Assembly (NCBI GenBank): GCA_029267635.1
Contig: JAJUIK010000002.1
Span: 124,001-188,000, forward strand
DNA from: Moraxellaceae bacterium
Lineage (GTDB): Bacteria > Pseudomonadota > Gammaproteobacteria > Pseudomonadales > Moraxellaceae
Length of the DNA stretch: 64,000 nt
Direction: 5' to 3'
The notes beneath the pieces are model-generated. The model was not told the origin of the DNA, did no database searches, and worked only from the letters and a program-made list of their open reading frames with translations. Of this stretch, positions 1 through 10,510 are shown piece by piece (the stretch's first letter is position 1; each line of letters opens with the position of its first letter). The translations under genes were made by a program, and so were the position numbers.

Positions 1-363
1 GATTTCTTCCGGACCAATGCCATCGAGTGGAGAAAGATGCCCACCTAAGACATGATATTTGCCTTTGAAACTGCCACTTTGCTCAATCGCCATCACATCT
101 GCAGGAGATTCCACCACGCAGAGCAATTGTTCATCACGCTCAGCAGACGCACAAATCGCACAAATGTCATGCTCAGTTAAGGAATGACAAATGGAACACT
201 CATGAATATAAGAGGTGGCTTCATTCAAGGCATGTGCCAGCCCTACGGCACCTTCCCGGTTTTTCATCAGCAAATGCAACGCCATGCGCTGGGCCGATTT
301 TGGCCCAACACTTGGCAAAATACGCAACGCTTGTACTAGCTGATCAAAGCGGTCACTAAACAC
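1..363 (-). CDS. recR: Recombination mediator RecR, partial (3' end beyond window start)
   Basis: Manual minus-strand translation from a GTG at 363: (M)[31 protein letters not shown]...[17 protein letters not shown]..., the RecR HhH and Cys4 zinc-finger pattern; adjacent to ybaB as is typical. Confidence 0.92.
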   Translation of the reverse strand, partial: MFSDRFDQLVQALRILPSVGPKSAQRMALHLLMKNREGAVGLAHALNEATSYIHECSICHSLTEHDICAICASAERDEQLLCVVESPADVMAIEQSGSFKGKYHVLGGHLSPLDGIGPEEI

Positions 364-374
364 AGAAAACGTCC

Positions 375-704
375 TTAGAACAAGCCAGACAGACCTGGTG
401 GCAAGCCCATACCGCTATTGGCTGCTTTCATTTTTTCATCTGAAATGACTTCGACCTGACGTGACGCATCGTTCACAGCCGCTGCAATCAAATCTTCAAT
501 CATGTCTGGCTCATCTTGTAGCAATTCCGGATTGATTTCGATGCGTTTCACGACATAACGGCAAGTCATGGTGACTTTTACCAATCCACCGCCCGCTTCT
601 GCCTGTACTTCAGTTTGTGCCAATTCTTCTTTGGCTTTTTTAATGTTGCTTTCCATGTCTTTTTGCATGCGCTGGGCTTGCTGCATCAACATATTAATAT
701 TCAT
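375..704 (-). CDS. ybaB: YbaB/EbfC family nucleoid-associated protein
   Basis: [28 protein letters not shown]...; ORF track starts at 716 but the internal Met at 704 fits the family; next to recR. Confidence 0.9.
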   Translation of the reverse strand: MNINMLMQQAQRMQKDMESNIKKAKEELAQTEVQAEAGGGLVKVTMTCRYVVKRIEINPELLQDEPDMIEDLIAAAVNDASRQVEVISDEKMKAANSGMGLPPGLSGLF

Positions 705-731
705 AAAATACTCCAAATATCTTTATAAAAA

Positions 732-1922
732 TTAGATCAAATCTAAACCACGTGACAGGTCACGAATAATATCATCAATATCTTCCAAGCCAACAGACAC
801 TCGGATTAAACCTTCACGAATACCTGCAGCTTCTTTGGCTTCTGGCGACAATTTACCATGTGTGGTAGTAGCAGGATGTGTAATTGTTGATTTTGCATCG
901 CCGAGATTACCGGTAATTGAAATAAACTGGGTATTGTCGATCACAGTCCAGGCACCTTCACGACCACCGTTCACTTCAAAAGAAACAATGCCGCCAAAAC
1001 CGCTTTGCTGTTTGGCCGCCAACTCATGACCCACATGATTTGGTAAACCGGCATAATAAACTTTCTCAACCTTATCATGCTGACTGAGCCATTCTGCTAG
1101 TTTTTGCGCACCAGTTGAATGTGCTTTCATACGCAGATTAAGCGTTTCCAGACCTTTCAGGAACACCCAGGCATTGAATGGACTCATGGATGGGCCAAGT
1201 GTACGCACCATACCAAACACTTCTTCCAGTAACTGATGCTTGCCTACAACTGCACCACCCAAAGCACGGCCTTGACCATCCAGATATTTTGTTGCCGAGT
1301 AAATCACCAGATCCGCACCAAACTGTAATGGGCGCTGTAACACTGGTGTACAGAAACTGTTATCAATCGCCAGTAAAGCTCCATTCGCGTGAGCAACATC
1401 CGCCAAGGCCTGAATATCGGCTATTTCAGCCAGCGGATTGGATGGAGATTCTACAAAGAGCAATTTGGTTTCTGGACGAACCGCTTGTTTCCATGCCTCA
1501 ACATCGGTCAAATCAACGAAATAAACAGCCACACCAAATTTGGCGATATATTTTTCAAATAATGATACCGTTGAACCAAATACGGCACGTGAGCAGATGA
1601 CGTGATCACCGGCTTTTAAATACGCCATCGCTACAGCCAAGATCGCCGCCATACCCGAACTGGTCGCCACAGCACGTTCTGCACCTTCAAGTGCCGCTAG
1701 ACGCTTCTCAAACATCGCCACAGTTGGATTGGTAAAACGAGAATAGATGTTGCCAGGAACCTGACCGGAAAATTTAGCCGCGGCTTCCGCTGCATTGGCA
1801 TACACAAAAGAAGAGGTGAGGAAAATCGGCTCCCCATGCTCCCCTTCAAAACTGCGGGTATGACCTGTACGGATGGCTAAAGTATCAAGTTGATAATCAA
1901 ATTCGTCTTGTTGTTGGCTCAT
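732..1922 (-). CDS. metZ: O-succinylhomoserine sulfhydrylase
   Basis: Cys/Met metabolism PLP enzyme (SATKYLDGQGRALGG, ITHPATTTHGKL); internal Met (MSQQQDEFDYQ) at 1922 is the likelier start than ORF start 1997. Confidence 0.85.
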   Translation of the reverse strand: MSQQQDEFDYQLDTLAIRTGHTRSFEGEHGEPIFLTSSFVYANAAEAAAKFSGQVPGNIYSRFTNPTVAMFEKRLAALEGAERAVATSSGMAAILAVAMAYLKAGDHVICSRAVFGSTVSLFEKYIAKFGVAVYFVDLTDVEAWKQAVRPETKLLFVESPSNPLAEIADIQALADVAHANGALLAIDNSFCTPVLQRPLQFGADLVIYSATKYLDGQGRALGGAVVGKHQLLEEVFGMVRTLGPSMSPFNAWVFLKGLETLNLRMKAHSTGAQKLAEWLSQHDKVEKVYYAGLPNHVGHELAAKQQSGFGGIVSFEVNGGREGAWTVIDNTQFISITGNLGDAKSTITHPATTTHGKLSPEAKEAAGIREGLIRVSVGLEDIDDIIRDLSRGLDLI

Positions 1923-2271
1923 GTCTATTACTCTACCCAGTCGGAAACGACTGCTGATGTGAAAAACTGCCAACATTTTGAGCGCCGGATGTAGCACTGG
2001 TCAAGGTAAAATATAAAAATATCGCCGAGACTTTGCGCAAAGTTTCTTTCTATTTGCTGAAGATAAAAAAGAGATCTCAAAATCTACAGATCACCTCAAT
2101 GGTCTAGGACTTGTTATGCTGCTTTATGTACCTTGACAAAAAAAGCCAATATCACTTTACTCTGATCATCAAGACAATATAAACAGTGCCAACGGTGACG
2201 ACAGCATATTTTCGGTTTCACTGATCTGCTCGCATGAACCTATTACTCATATTCAAAAATAAGGAAATAAG

Positions 2272-3144
2272 ATGATTCAATCGGTCTCATTTATTGGTTT
2301 AGGCGCGATGGGCTATCGCATGGCTGCACATTTACCCAAACATTTTGACAGCGTATATGTTTGGAACCGTAACTTTGCCAGAGCCGAACAGCACGCAGCT
2401 GAATATGATACTCAGGCGGTAGCTCTGCAACAGGCCGTCCAAGCCGATATCATTTTTTCCTGTCTGCCCACCAGTAAAGAAGTGGAAGCATTGATTGCAC
2501 CTTTAAATATTAAACCGGGTGCAATTTGGGTGGACTGTACCAGTGGTGTACCTGAATCCGCCCGTCAGTTGGCACAAAGTTTAAAAGGCAAACAGGTCGA
2601 TTTTCTTGATGCTCCGGTCAGTGGTCAAACTATCGGTGCGGAAAATGCCACCTTAACGGTTATGGTTGGTGGTGATAGCGAGGCCTTCCAACGCGCCCTG
2701 CCAGCCATGCAGGCCTTTGGCAAACTGATCAAGCATGTAGGCGAATCCGGCGCTGGTTTTGCTGTCAAGGCGGTGAACAATATGCTGATGGCCGTCAATT
2801 TATGTGCCGTTGCGGAAGGTTTTTCTACCTTAAAAGCGCATGGCGTCAGCTTACATGCAGCCCTCGACTGTATTAATGCCTCTAGTGGTAAAAGTGCCGT
2901 CACGGAAAGTGTTTTTCCACAACGTGTCCTCAACCGCCAATTTCCCCTCACCTTTGCCCTGCCTTTACTGGCCAAAGATACCGGGATTGCGCAAGACCTC
3001 GTGCGTGAAGCCAAACTTTCTGCACCGGTGATCGGACTGACTCACAGTCTTATTCAGGCCGCCAATGCACTTGAAGCAGAAAATAGCGACTTTTCCACTG
3101 CCATCAAAATGTATGAATCCTGGAGTAAAATTACACTCGAGTAA
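2272..3144 (+). CDS. NAD(P)-dependent oxidoreductase, 3-hydroxyisobutyrate dehydrogenase-like
   Basis: N-terminal [12 protein letters not shown] and [22 protein letters not shown] motifs. Confidence 0.85.
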   Translation: MIQSVSFIGLGAMGYRMAAHLPKHFDSVYVWNRNFARAEQHAAEYDTQAVALQQAVQADIIFSCLPTSKEVEALIAPLNIKPGAIWVDCTSGVPESARQLAQSLKGKQVDFLDAPVSGQTIGAENATLTVMVGGDSEAFQRALPAMQAFGKLIKHVGESGAGFAVKAVNNMLMAVNLCAVAEGFSTLKAHGVSLHAALDCINASSGKSAVTESVFPQRVLNRQFPLTFALPLLAKDTGIAQDLVREAKLSAPVIGLTHSLIQAANALEAENSDFSTAIKMYESWSKITLE

Positions 3145-3226
3145 TGATTCGCCATTGAATAATAGCGAATTAAGCCTAATATTAATGTGTGTAAATATGC
3201 ACTTACGATATTTAGAGGATTCCCTC

Positions 3227-3496
3227 ATGAACAAGTTTGCTGTTGCGATTATTGCAGGCTTCACCGGCATGATAGCGATATCTGCGCACGCCGCAACACC
3301 AGAGCAAGAATGTCAAAAGCTCAAAGATGACTACAACATCATCTATGCCTCTAAAGGTTTCTGCTTTAAGGATCCAGAAGCCAAAGCAAAATTTGGCAAT
3401 GAAAACTGCTATACCAGCAAGCCTAAATTTTCAGAAAAAGAGCAACGACGTCTTGACGAAATCAAAGCGCGTCAGAAAGAATTGAACTGTAAATAA
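3227..3496 (+). CDS. Small secreted protein with YARHG-like motif
   Basis: Signal peptide MNKFAVAIIAGFTGMIAISAHA followed by IIYASKGFCFKDPEAKAKF...Y; start at 3227 rather than ORF start 3065. Confidence 0.6.
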   Translation: MNKFAVAIIAGFTGMIAISAHAATPEQECQKLKDDYNIIYASKGFCFKDPEAKAKFGNENCYTSKPKFSEKEQRRLDEIKARQKELNCK

Positions 3497-3516
3497 TAGA
3501 CTTTCAGGAACTGATC

Positions 3517-3930
3517 ATGGCTTACGATGACCAAAATATTTTTGCAAGAATTATTCGCGGCGAACTTCCTGCCATTAAGGTGTATGAAGATGAGCAGGTT
3601 CTTGCCTTTATGGACATCATGCCACAAGCCGATGGTCATACCTTGGTGATTCCAAAAACCCCTGCGGTTACTTTGCTTGATTTACCGGTTGATGCGGCAG
3701 CTTATACCATCCAGATCGTGCAAAAAGTTGCACAAGCGATGGAAAAAGCACTCGAAGTTGAAGGTATTGTACTCATGCAGTTATCAGGTAAAAGTGCCGG
3801 TCAAACCGTGCCGCATGTGCATTTTCATCTAATTCCGAGTTCAGTACACGAACTGGGTAAACATGCAGCTCAAATGGGCGATCAAGACAAAATTCAGCAG
3901 CTGGCAGAAAAAATTAAAGCTGCATTTTAA
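3517..3930 (+). CDS. HIT family protein
   Basis: IFARIIRGELPAIKVYEDE ... HVHFHLIPS histidine triad. Confidence 0.92.
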   Translation: MAYDDQNIFARIIRGELPAIKVYEDEQVLAFMDIMPQADGHTLVIPKTPAVTLLDLPVDAAAYTIQIVQKVAQAMEKALEVEGIVLMQLSGKSAGQTVPHVHFHLIPSSVHELGKHAAQMGDQDKIQQLAEKIKAAF

Positions 3931-4195
3931 TTATAAATGTATAAAAGTGGAGTTTCGACTCCATTTTTTATTTATAGATACAAATAAAATTCAACCACTT
4001 ATAAAAATATCTTGTTTATTTATTACATTTTATTACCTGTCATCAAATTGTAATTTTTCTTTCACCGCACTGTCACAAAGTTTACAGATACTGCTTAGCA
4101 AGTTGGTGAGCTTTTGTAATTTTTTGTACACAAGCAAACTAAAAAAGCAGAGCAAGGCAAATGCCAATCTTAAAAAGTGTTTTGGAGAAATTTCA

Positions 4196-5305
4196 ATGAA
4201 AAAATTGCTTCTAGCAGCTGCTGTTGCAGCAATGGGTGTGAGTGCAGCACAAGCGGCACCAACTTTGTACGGTAAACTTAATGTATCTTTAGATCAAGTT
4301 GACAACCATGATTTTAAAGGTAACGATGTTACTGAAGTAAGCTCTCATGCTTCACGTCTTGGTGTTAAAGGCGAAGAAAAATTAACTGACAACTTATCTG
4401 CTGTTTACCAAGCTGAATGGGCTGTTTCTACTGATGGTTCTGGTTCAGACACAGACTGGAGCACTCGTAACCGTTACTTAGGTCTTAAATGGGCAGGTAT
4501 CGGTACTTTGAAAGCTGGTCAATATGACTCTTACTTCAAAACTGCTGCCGGTAATGCACAAGACATCTTCAACGACCACACTCGTCTTGATATCACTAAA
4601 ATGCTACATGGTGAAGAGCGTCTTAAAAACGTGATCGGTTTTGAAACTGACAAGAAATTGCTTGGTGGCCTACAATTTAACATCATGGCGCAACAAGGCG
4701 AAAACTCTGCATCTGACTACACAACTGAAGAGCGCGATAGCTTTGGTGATGCAGTTTCAACATCTTTAAGCTATGAAAACAAAGATCTTGGCTTAGCTTT
4801 AGCTGTTGCAGCTAACATGGGTGTTCAAGGTGACTATGCTGCATACAAATTAAAAGATGTTGAATCTGATGCAGTACGTGTTACTGGTTCTTATAACTTT
4901 AAAGCTGCGGGCCTATCAGGTTTAACTTTAGGTGCTTTGTGGCAACAAGCTGAACTTTCTGATTCACCATCTGCTGCTCAATTAGCTACTATGACTGATG
5001 CAGATGGTAAAGCATTAGTAACTCAAGCTGCATCTTTAGAAGAAGAAGCAATGGGTATTACTGCAGCTTATAAATTTGCTGATACTCCATGGACAGTTAA
5101 AGCTGAATATATCACAGCTGAAACTACCGCTACTGGTGCTAAAGACCGTACAATTGATCAATATGGACTTGGTGTAGACTACCAATTCAATAAACAAGCA
5201 CGTATGTATGGTATCGTTGCTTCACAAGAAAAAGACTGGGAAACTGGTGTTGGTAAAGATGACACTATGACTGTATTCGGTCTTGGTATGGAATACAGCT
5301 TCTAA
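4196..5305 (+). CDS. Outer-membrane porin
   Basis: Signal peptide MKKLLLAAAVAAMGVSAAQA, APTLYGKLNVSLD, C-terminal aromatic residue (YSF); start at 4196 within the longer ORF. Confidence 0.85.
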   Translation: MKKLLLAAAVAAMGVSAAQAAPTLYGKLNVSLDQVDNHDFKGNDVTEVSSHASRLGVKGEEKLTDNLSAVYQAEWAVSTDGSGSDTDWSTRNRYLGLKWAGIGTLKAGQYDSYFKTAAGNAQDIFNDHTRLDITKMLHGEERLKNVIGFETDKKLLGGLQFNIMAQQGENSASDYTTEERDSFGDAVSTSLSYENKDLGLALAVAANMGVQGDYAAYKLKDVESDAVRVTGSYNFKAAGLSGLTLGALWQQAELSDSPSAAQLATMTDADGKALVTQAASLEEEAMGITAAYKFADTPWTVKAEYITAETTATGAKDRTIDQYGLGVDYQFNKQARMYGIVASQEKDWETGVGKDDTMTVFGLGMEYSF

Positions 5306-5329
5306 TCTCACGATTAAAAGGTGATTCTT

Positions 5330-5362
5330 AAAATAAAAGGGCTTCTGCCCTTTTATTTTTTT
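5330..5362 (+). terminator. Rho-independent terminator of the porin gene
   Basis: AAAATAAAAGGGC-TTCT-GCCCTTTTATTTT followed by T-run. Confidence 0.85.
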
Positions 5363-5469
5363 GTTGTAACCGTATAAAAAATGCCCGGATTTCGATCAAA
5401 AGCCAGGCACATCACAGCAAATAAAATATCCTTTTTATTTATCTTCTTACCACATTGAACACTCGGAAC

Positions 5470-5940
5470 TTACCAGCGGTATTTATTCCAGTTCTCCGGA
5501 TTGGCCCAGAATTTGGAATTAAACCAGTCCGGCACATGCTTATAATTCAAAATATTAAATTGCCACAAGGCAAAATTGCTCTCATGTGAAGTTTTATCAA
5601 TCAGTTGGGTAAAACCTAGCGACCGTAACAATTTTTCATCTTGCAAGCTACTCACCACAACAATCCGCTTGGCCATGAGATCACGCAGTTTCACCAACAG
5701 CTGGGATTTTTGTATTTCCGTGATATCAATCGCTTCAAGCGTATCAAATAACACAAAGGCCAAATCATAACGTTGGGTAAATGGCAGACTTAAAAAGTCA
5801 GTTACGTTAAAATAATGCCAGTGTATGGTCGAATCTGTATCCACTTGTGCCAGATCCTGACCAATACATAATGCAGTTTGAATCGGCTGTTCTTGTGATA
5901 AATCGTCCAACATTGACGTAATGACATTCAATTCAGCCAT
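5470..5940 (-). CDS. Conserved hypothetical protein
   Basis: Intact 156-aa ORF (MAELNVITSMLDDL...), no family recognised confidently. Confidence 0.6.
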   Translation of the reverse strand: MAELNVITSMLDDLSQEQPIQTALCIGQDLAQVDTDSTIHWHYFNVTDFLSLPFTQRYDLAFVLFDTLEAIDITEIQKSQLLVKLRDLMAKRIVVVSSLQDEKLLRSLGFTQLIDKTSHESNFALWQFNILNYKHVPDWFNSKFWANPENWNKYRW

Positions 5941-5976
5941 GACTGCATCCTTTGTTATTTGAGAGAGTATTCACGT

Positions 5977-6849
5977 ATGGAACTACAGGGCATTTGCCAT
6001 AAAATGCATGCAGGTCTCAAGGACCTTAGTGTAACTGATCAACAGACTCGCAAGGCAAATGTTGAATATAAATTTATTCTGGACCGCTCAGAAATCGATC
6101 TGCCTTTTACTTTAGGGCAAGAACTGGAAATTGAATGGACGGGTAAAATTAACTGTGTGTCCTGTGGTGCCAAAACCTCGAAATCTTTTTCGCAAGGTCA
6201 CTGTTTCAAATGCTTTAAAACCAAGGCATCTTGTGATTTGTGCATTATGAAACCCGAAACCTGCCATTATCACTTAGGTACCTGCCGGGAAAATGATTTT
6301 GCCCATGAAGTCTGCTTCCAGCCGCATATTGTATATTTGGCCAACTCGAGTGCGTTAAAAGTCGGTATTACCCGCCTGAGTCACATGCCTACACGCTGGC
6401 TAGATCAAGGCGCAACTCAGGCCCTGCCTATTTTAAAAGTGGGTTCACGCCGTCTTTCTGGTCAGCTGGAAACTTTATTTGGTACTCAAATTGCCGATAA
6501 AACTGATTGGCGCAAGTTACTTAAAGGCGAAGCGGAACCGCTTAATCTGATTGAACAGCGTGATCAACTTCTTGAAGAATTCGCACCAAAAATTCAGAGT
6601 ATTCGTGAGGAATTTAGCCAGCATCTGGAGTTTAATGAAACGCTGGAATTTCTCGGGCAAGAATTACCCCATGAATTTGTCTATCCTGTCACGCAATATC
6701 CGGAAAAAATTAAATCGCATAATCTGGATAAGACGCCAAAAATTCGTGGCGTGTTGCAAGGCATTAAAGGTCAGTATCTCATTTTAGATACGGGCGTGAT
6801 TAATATCCGTAAATATTCCGGTTACGAAATTATTTTAAGAAGTGAATAA
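5977..6849 (+). CDS. DUF2797-type Cys-rich protein
   Basis: MELQGICHKMHAG..., CVSCGAKTSKSFSQGHCFKCF, HIVYLANSSALKVGITR; start at 5977. Confidence 0.7.
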   Translation: MELQGICHKMHAGLKDLSVTDQQTRKANVEYKFILDRSEIDLPFTLGQELEIEWTGKINCVSCGAKTSKSFSQGHCFKCFKTKASCDLCIMKPETCHYHLGTCRENDFAHEVCFQPHIVYLANSSALKVGITRLSHMPTRWLDQGATQALPILKVGSRRLSGQLETLFGTQIADKTDWRKLLKGEAEPLNLIEQRDQLLEEFAPKIQSIREEFSQHLEFNETLEFLGQELPHEFVYPVTQYPEKIKSHNLDKTPKIRGVLQGIKGQYLILDTGVINIRKYSGYEIILRSE

Positions 6850-6933
6850 TCGCTCAATTGAACGATTAAAAGTTGTAAATAACAGAATAGAGATTACTGA
6901 TGTAGAGCATCAGTAACCTCGGGTTCAAATGAG

Positions 6934-8229
6934 TTACGATTCGAGCTGCAACAATTGCAATATTGCCTGCACCGGATCTTCCGTATTGTCAGACAGCAGG
7001 CGTTTATGCATGCTGATATGCTGCATCACCTGTATTTGTGCGGTCTCAATATTGATTAACTTCTCGATTTCAGCTGCCAGACGTGCGGGAGTGGCATCAC
7101 CCTGAATCAGTTCTTCAATGACTTTTTTACCGGCAATGATATTCGGTAAAGAATAATAGGGAATTTTCACCAAGCGTCGCGCAATGAAATACGTCAGCCA
7201 GTGTAACTTATAGAACGTCACCATCGGACGATGTAACAGCATGGCTTCCAGCGTTGCAGTTCCCGAAGCCAAGGCAATAATATTGCTGGCATCCATCACC
7301 ATATGGCCAATTTTAGATTCAGCCTGGGTATTTTCTAACACTTTCACCTGCTGGACAAAGTCGTTGTCATAGTCCGATAAAATCACGCCAATCTGTTTTT
7401 TACGTGCCTCATTGATGGCCGGCACCAAAAATTCCACATGCGGATATTTTTCATGCAGGATTTGTGCGGCAGCAAAAACTAAAGGTGCAAGACGCTCCAC
7501 CTCACCACGACGGCTGCCCGGTAAGAGTGCAATATATTTTTTATCCGGATTTAAGCCAAGCGCCTGTCTGGCTTTCTCGAGGGGATTATCCAGCGGCATC
7601 TGGTTGGCCAAAGGATGCCCGACAAAGGCAGCCGGCACCTGAAATTGTTGATAAAAGGCCTTTTCAAACGGAAACAGGCACAACACTAGATCAATACTTT
7701 GCTTGATCCCATGCACACGTCCCTGACGCCAAGCCCAAACAGATGGACTGACATATTGTACGGTTTTAATCGGCAGCTGTAATTGTTTTAAACTCTTCGA
7801 TAAACGCAAGTTAAAATCCGGTGCATCAATACCGATAAACACATCAACAGGTTCCTTAGCCCAACGTGCCACCAGACCATCACGCACCGCAAAGAGTTTT
7901 TTCAAATCTTTTAGAACCTCAACAATCCCCATGACCGACAAGGTTTCCATCGGATAATAGCTCTTAAAGCCTTCGGCGATCATTTGCGGTCCGCCAATTC
8001 CGGTAAATTCGGCATCTATGCCCTGCTCACGAAAACCACGGATGAGTTGAGCACCTAAAGTATCTCCCGAAACTTCACCCACAACCATTCCAATTTTAAG
8101 TTTCCGATTTTGCAAAATTTTTTCCTCATGGCTTCGCGTAGAAAATTCTAACACAGTGCTGAATGAATCTACGCTAAAGTCTTTTTTATTCTGATAATTG
8201 AAAGAATCATCATTTTTACCCTCAGACAC
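6934..8229 (-). CDS. lpxB: Lipid-A-disaccharide synthase
   Basis: KIGMVVGEVSGDTLGAQLIRGF..., FIGIDAPDFNLRL, VGHPLANQMP; true start may be an internal TTG near 8112. Confidence 0.9.
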   Translation of the reverse strand: MSEGKNDDSFNYQNKKDFSVDSFSTVLEFSTRSHEEKILQNRKLKIGMVVGEVSGDTLGAQLIRGFREQGIDAEFTGIGGPQMIAEGFKSYYPMETLSVMGIVEVLKDLKKLFAVRDGLVARWAKEPVDVFIGIDAPDFNLRLSKSLKQLQLPIKTVQYVSPSVWAWRQGRVHGIKQSIDLVLCLFPFEKAFYQQFQVPAAFVGHPLANQMPLDNPLEKARQALGLNPDKKYIALLPGSRRGEVERLAPLVFAAAQILHEKYPHVEFLVPAINEARKKQIGVILSDYDNDFVQQVKVLENTQAESKIGHMVMDASNIIALASGTATLEAMLLHRPMVTFYKLHWLTYFIARRLVKIPYYSLPNIIAGKKVIEELIQGDATPARLAAEIEKLINIETAQIQVMQHISMHKRLLSDNTEDPVQAILQLLQLES

Positions 8230-8354
8230 TTATCTTTCACAGCAAATTAGATGGTCTAAATCAATTTTTGAGATAAGTAATGCAATAATCATCACAACCA
8301 TTTAGTTATAAAAGTCATAAGATATGCTCGTTTTCTGATAATTGGCATCGTTTC

Positions 8355-9236
8355 ATGTTTGGTCCTATCGAATTTATTTTAGCTGGTGTGTTGGTTGGTT
8401 TTTGTGTAGGTATTACCGGGGTGGGTGGCGGTTCACTGATGACGCCGATCTTGATCAGCCTGTTTAAGATCGAACCACATATCGCGATTGGTACTGATTT
8501 ACTATATGCCGCTATTTCCAAATTTTGTGGTTCGTTTGTCCATGCACGCAAACTGAATATTGTCTGGCCAATTGTCATCTGGTTAGCTTTGGGCAGTATT
8601 CCGGCTTCTTTTGCAACCCATTGGGTTCTGGACAATTATTTAAGCCAGTCTGCACACTATAAAGCGGTATTGACCATGGTGTTGGGCTTTATGCTCACGC
8701 TGACCGGCGTGTCGATTATTTTCCGTAGCCAGATTGAACGCCTGTTTAACCGTTTACGTAAGCAAGAAGTATCCGCGGACATAGAACTTCACCCTGAAGC
8801 GATCAAAGCGAAACGCTTTTATATCCTGATCATGGGTGTGGTACTGGGTGTATTTGTGACCCTCTCTTCAGTCGGTGCTGGTGCTTTCGGTATTATGGCG
8901 TTAATTCTGATGTTCCCAAACTTACCGATGATTCGTATTATCGGTTCTGATGTCGTGCATGCCGTTTTGCTGACACTGGTTGCCGGTTTAGGTCACATGA
9001 GTTCAGGTAATGTGGATTTCCACTTGTTGGGCTGGTTATTAGCGGGTTCTATTCCAGCGATTATTATTGGCACCCTGATCAGTTCACGTTTACCTGAACG
9101 CATGATCCGCAAAATTTTAGGTGTGACGCTGTTTGCTTTAGGTGTAAATTTCATGCTCAATCCGGTGAAAGCCAAACCGGTACAAAAACCGCAAACGGCC
9201 ATGGTTGTAAGCGTTGAAAATTCATCCAAGGTTTAA
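8355..9236 (+). CDS. Sulfite exporter TauE/SafE family membrane protein
   Basis: Hydrophobic; GFCVGITGVGGGSLMTPILI and second repeat VTLSSVGAGAFG. Confidence 0.85.
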   Translation: MFGPIEFILAGVLVGFCVGITGVGGGSLMTPILISLFKIEPHIAIGTDLLYAAISKFCGSFVHARKLNIVWPIVIWLALGSIPASFATHWVLDNYLSQSAHYKAVLTMVLGFMLTLTGVSIIFRSQIERLFNRLRKQEVSADIELHPEAIKAKRFYILIMGVVLGVFVTLSSVGAGAFGIMALILMFPNLPMIRIIGSDVVHAVLLTLVAGLGHMSSGNVDFHLLGWLLAGSIPAIIIGTLISSRLPERMIRKILGVTLFALGVNFMLNPVKAKPVQKPQTAMVVSVENSSKV

Positions 9237-9341
9237 AGTATGTTACGGATTCATCGGTTTTTTTCAGCGTTTTATTACGCTTTTATATAGTAACTCGATG
9301 ATTAATTCGTGGTATATTCAGGTGAATAGAACAACTTTTGT

Positions 9342-10454
9342 ATGATCAATCCAGTGACGGCAATGAATACACTACAGTCAAATCCAATTACACAATCTGA
9401 CATCGATGACGTGAATGTACAAAGCATTCAGCCACTTGTAACACCAGCGCAACTGAAAGCTGAACTACCTTTGACTGAAACTGCTTATCAAACCGTCCTA
9501 AAAGGTCGTGAAACCATCCGCAATATCCTCGATGGTAACGATAAGCGTCTGTTTGTCGTGATTGGTCCATGCTCGATTCATGACACCACTGCAGCGCATG
9601 AATATGCCGATCGTCTTAAGGTGCTTAGCGAAAAAGTAAAAGATACCTTATATATCGTGATGCGTGTTTATTTTGAAAAGCCGCGTACGACTGTAGGCTG
9701 GAAAGGTCTGATCAATGACCCGGACATGAATGACTCGTTCAATATTGAAAAAGGTCTACGTATTGGCCGTAAGCTTTTACTTGAATTGAATGAAAAAGGT
9801 TTACCATGTGCGACTGAAGCTCTCGATCCTAACTCACCACAGTATTATCAGGATTTGATTTCTTGGTCTGCAATTGGCGCTCGTACCACAGAAAGTCAAA
9901 CACACCGTGAAATGTCTTCAGGCCTTTCTTCTCCGGTGGGTTTCAAAAATGGTACCGATGGCGGTTTAACGGTTGCAACAAATGCAATGCAATCCGTCAA
10001 ACACGGTCATAGTTTCTTGGGTCTGAATGAAGCTGGCCAGGTTTCTGTGATCCGTACCAAAGGCAACCCATACGCGCACGTGGTTCTGCGTGGCGGTAAT
10101 GGCAAACCAAACTATGATGCAGGTTCTGTGGCTGAAGCTGAAACTGCGTTGGCAAAAGCCAAAGTCAGCAACAAGATCATGATTGATGCTAGCCACGCCA
10201 ACTCGAATAAAGATCCGTACCTACAACCTCTAGTCCTCCGTAATGTGACCCAACAGATTCTTGATGGCAATAAATCGATTGTTGGCTTGATGGTAGAGAG
10301 CCATCTGAAAGGTGGTCGTCAGGACATTCCTGCCAATCTGTGTGATCTTGAATATGGCAAGTCGGTAACCGATGGTTGTATTGACTGGGAAACCACGGAA
10401 CAAACTTTGCTTGAAATGCATGAAGCACTGAAAGATGTTTTGCCTAATCGTTAA
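9342..10454 (+). CDS. aroG: 3-deoxy-7-phosphoheptulonate (DAHP) synthase, class I
   Basis: FVVIGPCSIHD, MRVYFEKPRTTVGWKGLINDP, MIDASHANSNKD; start could be 9342 or 9363. Confidence 0.88.
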   Translation: MINPVTAMNTLQSNPITQSDIDDVNVQSIQPLVTPAQLKAELPLTETAYQTVLKGRETIRNILDGNDKRLFVVIGPCSIHDTTAAHEYADRLKVLSEKVKDTLYIVMRVYFEKPRTTVGWKGLINDPDMNDSFNIEKGLRIGRKLLLELNEKGLPCATEALDPNSPQYYQDLISWSAIGARTTESQTHREMSSGLSSPVGFKNGTDGGLTVATNAMQSVKHGHSFLGLNEAGQVSVIRTKGNPYAHVVLRGGNGKPNYDAGSVAEAETALAKAKVSNKIMIDASHANSNKDPYLQPLVLRNVTQQILDGNKSIVGLMVESHLKGGRQDIPANLCDLEYGKSVTDGCIDWETTEQTLLEMHEALKDVLPNR

Positions 10455-10458
10455 TTTC

Positions 10459-10490
10459 AAAAAAACGCCATCTTCGTGATGGCGTTTTTT
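10459..10490 (+). terminator. Rho-independent terminator after DAHP synthase
   Basis: ACGCCATC-TTCGT-GATGGCGT then TTTTT. Confidence 0.85.
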
Positions 10491-10510
10491 ATTGCTAACT
10501 GGAGCTAGAA

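Noticed and set aside
835-1600. Plus-strand ORFs 835..1029 and 1178..1600 over metZ
   Set aside because: Antisense to a well-supported metZ; sequences are low-complexity antisense translations with no family motif.
3863-4195. N-terminal extension of the porin ORF (3863..5305)
   Set aside because: The signal peptide begins at 4196 (MKKLLLAAAVAAMG); upstream residues are read-through of AT-rich intergenic DNA.
6893-6917. TTACTGATG-TAGAG-CATCAGTAA hairpin as a terminator between the DUF2797-type gene and lpxB
   Set aside because: No U-tract on either strand, so I cannot call a Rho-independent terminator.
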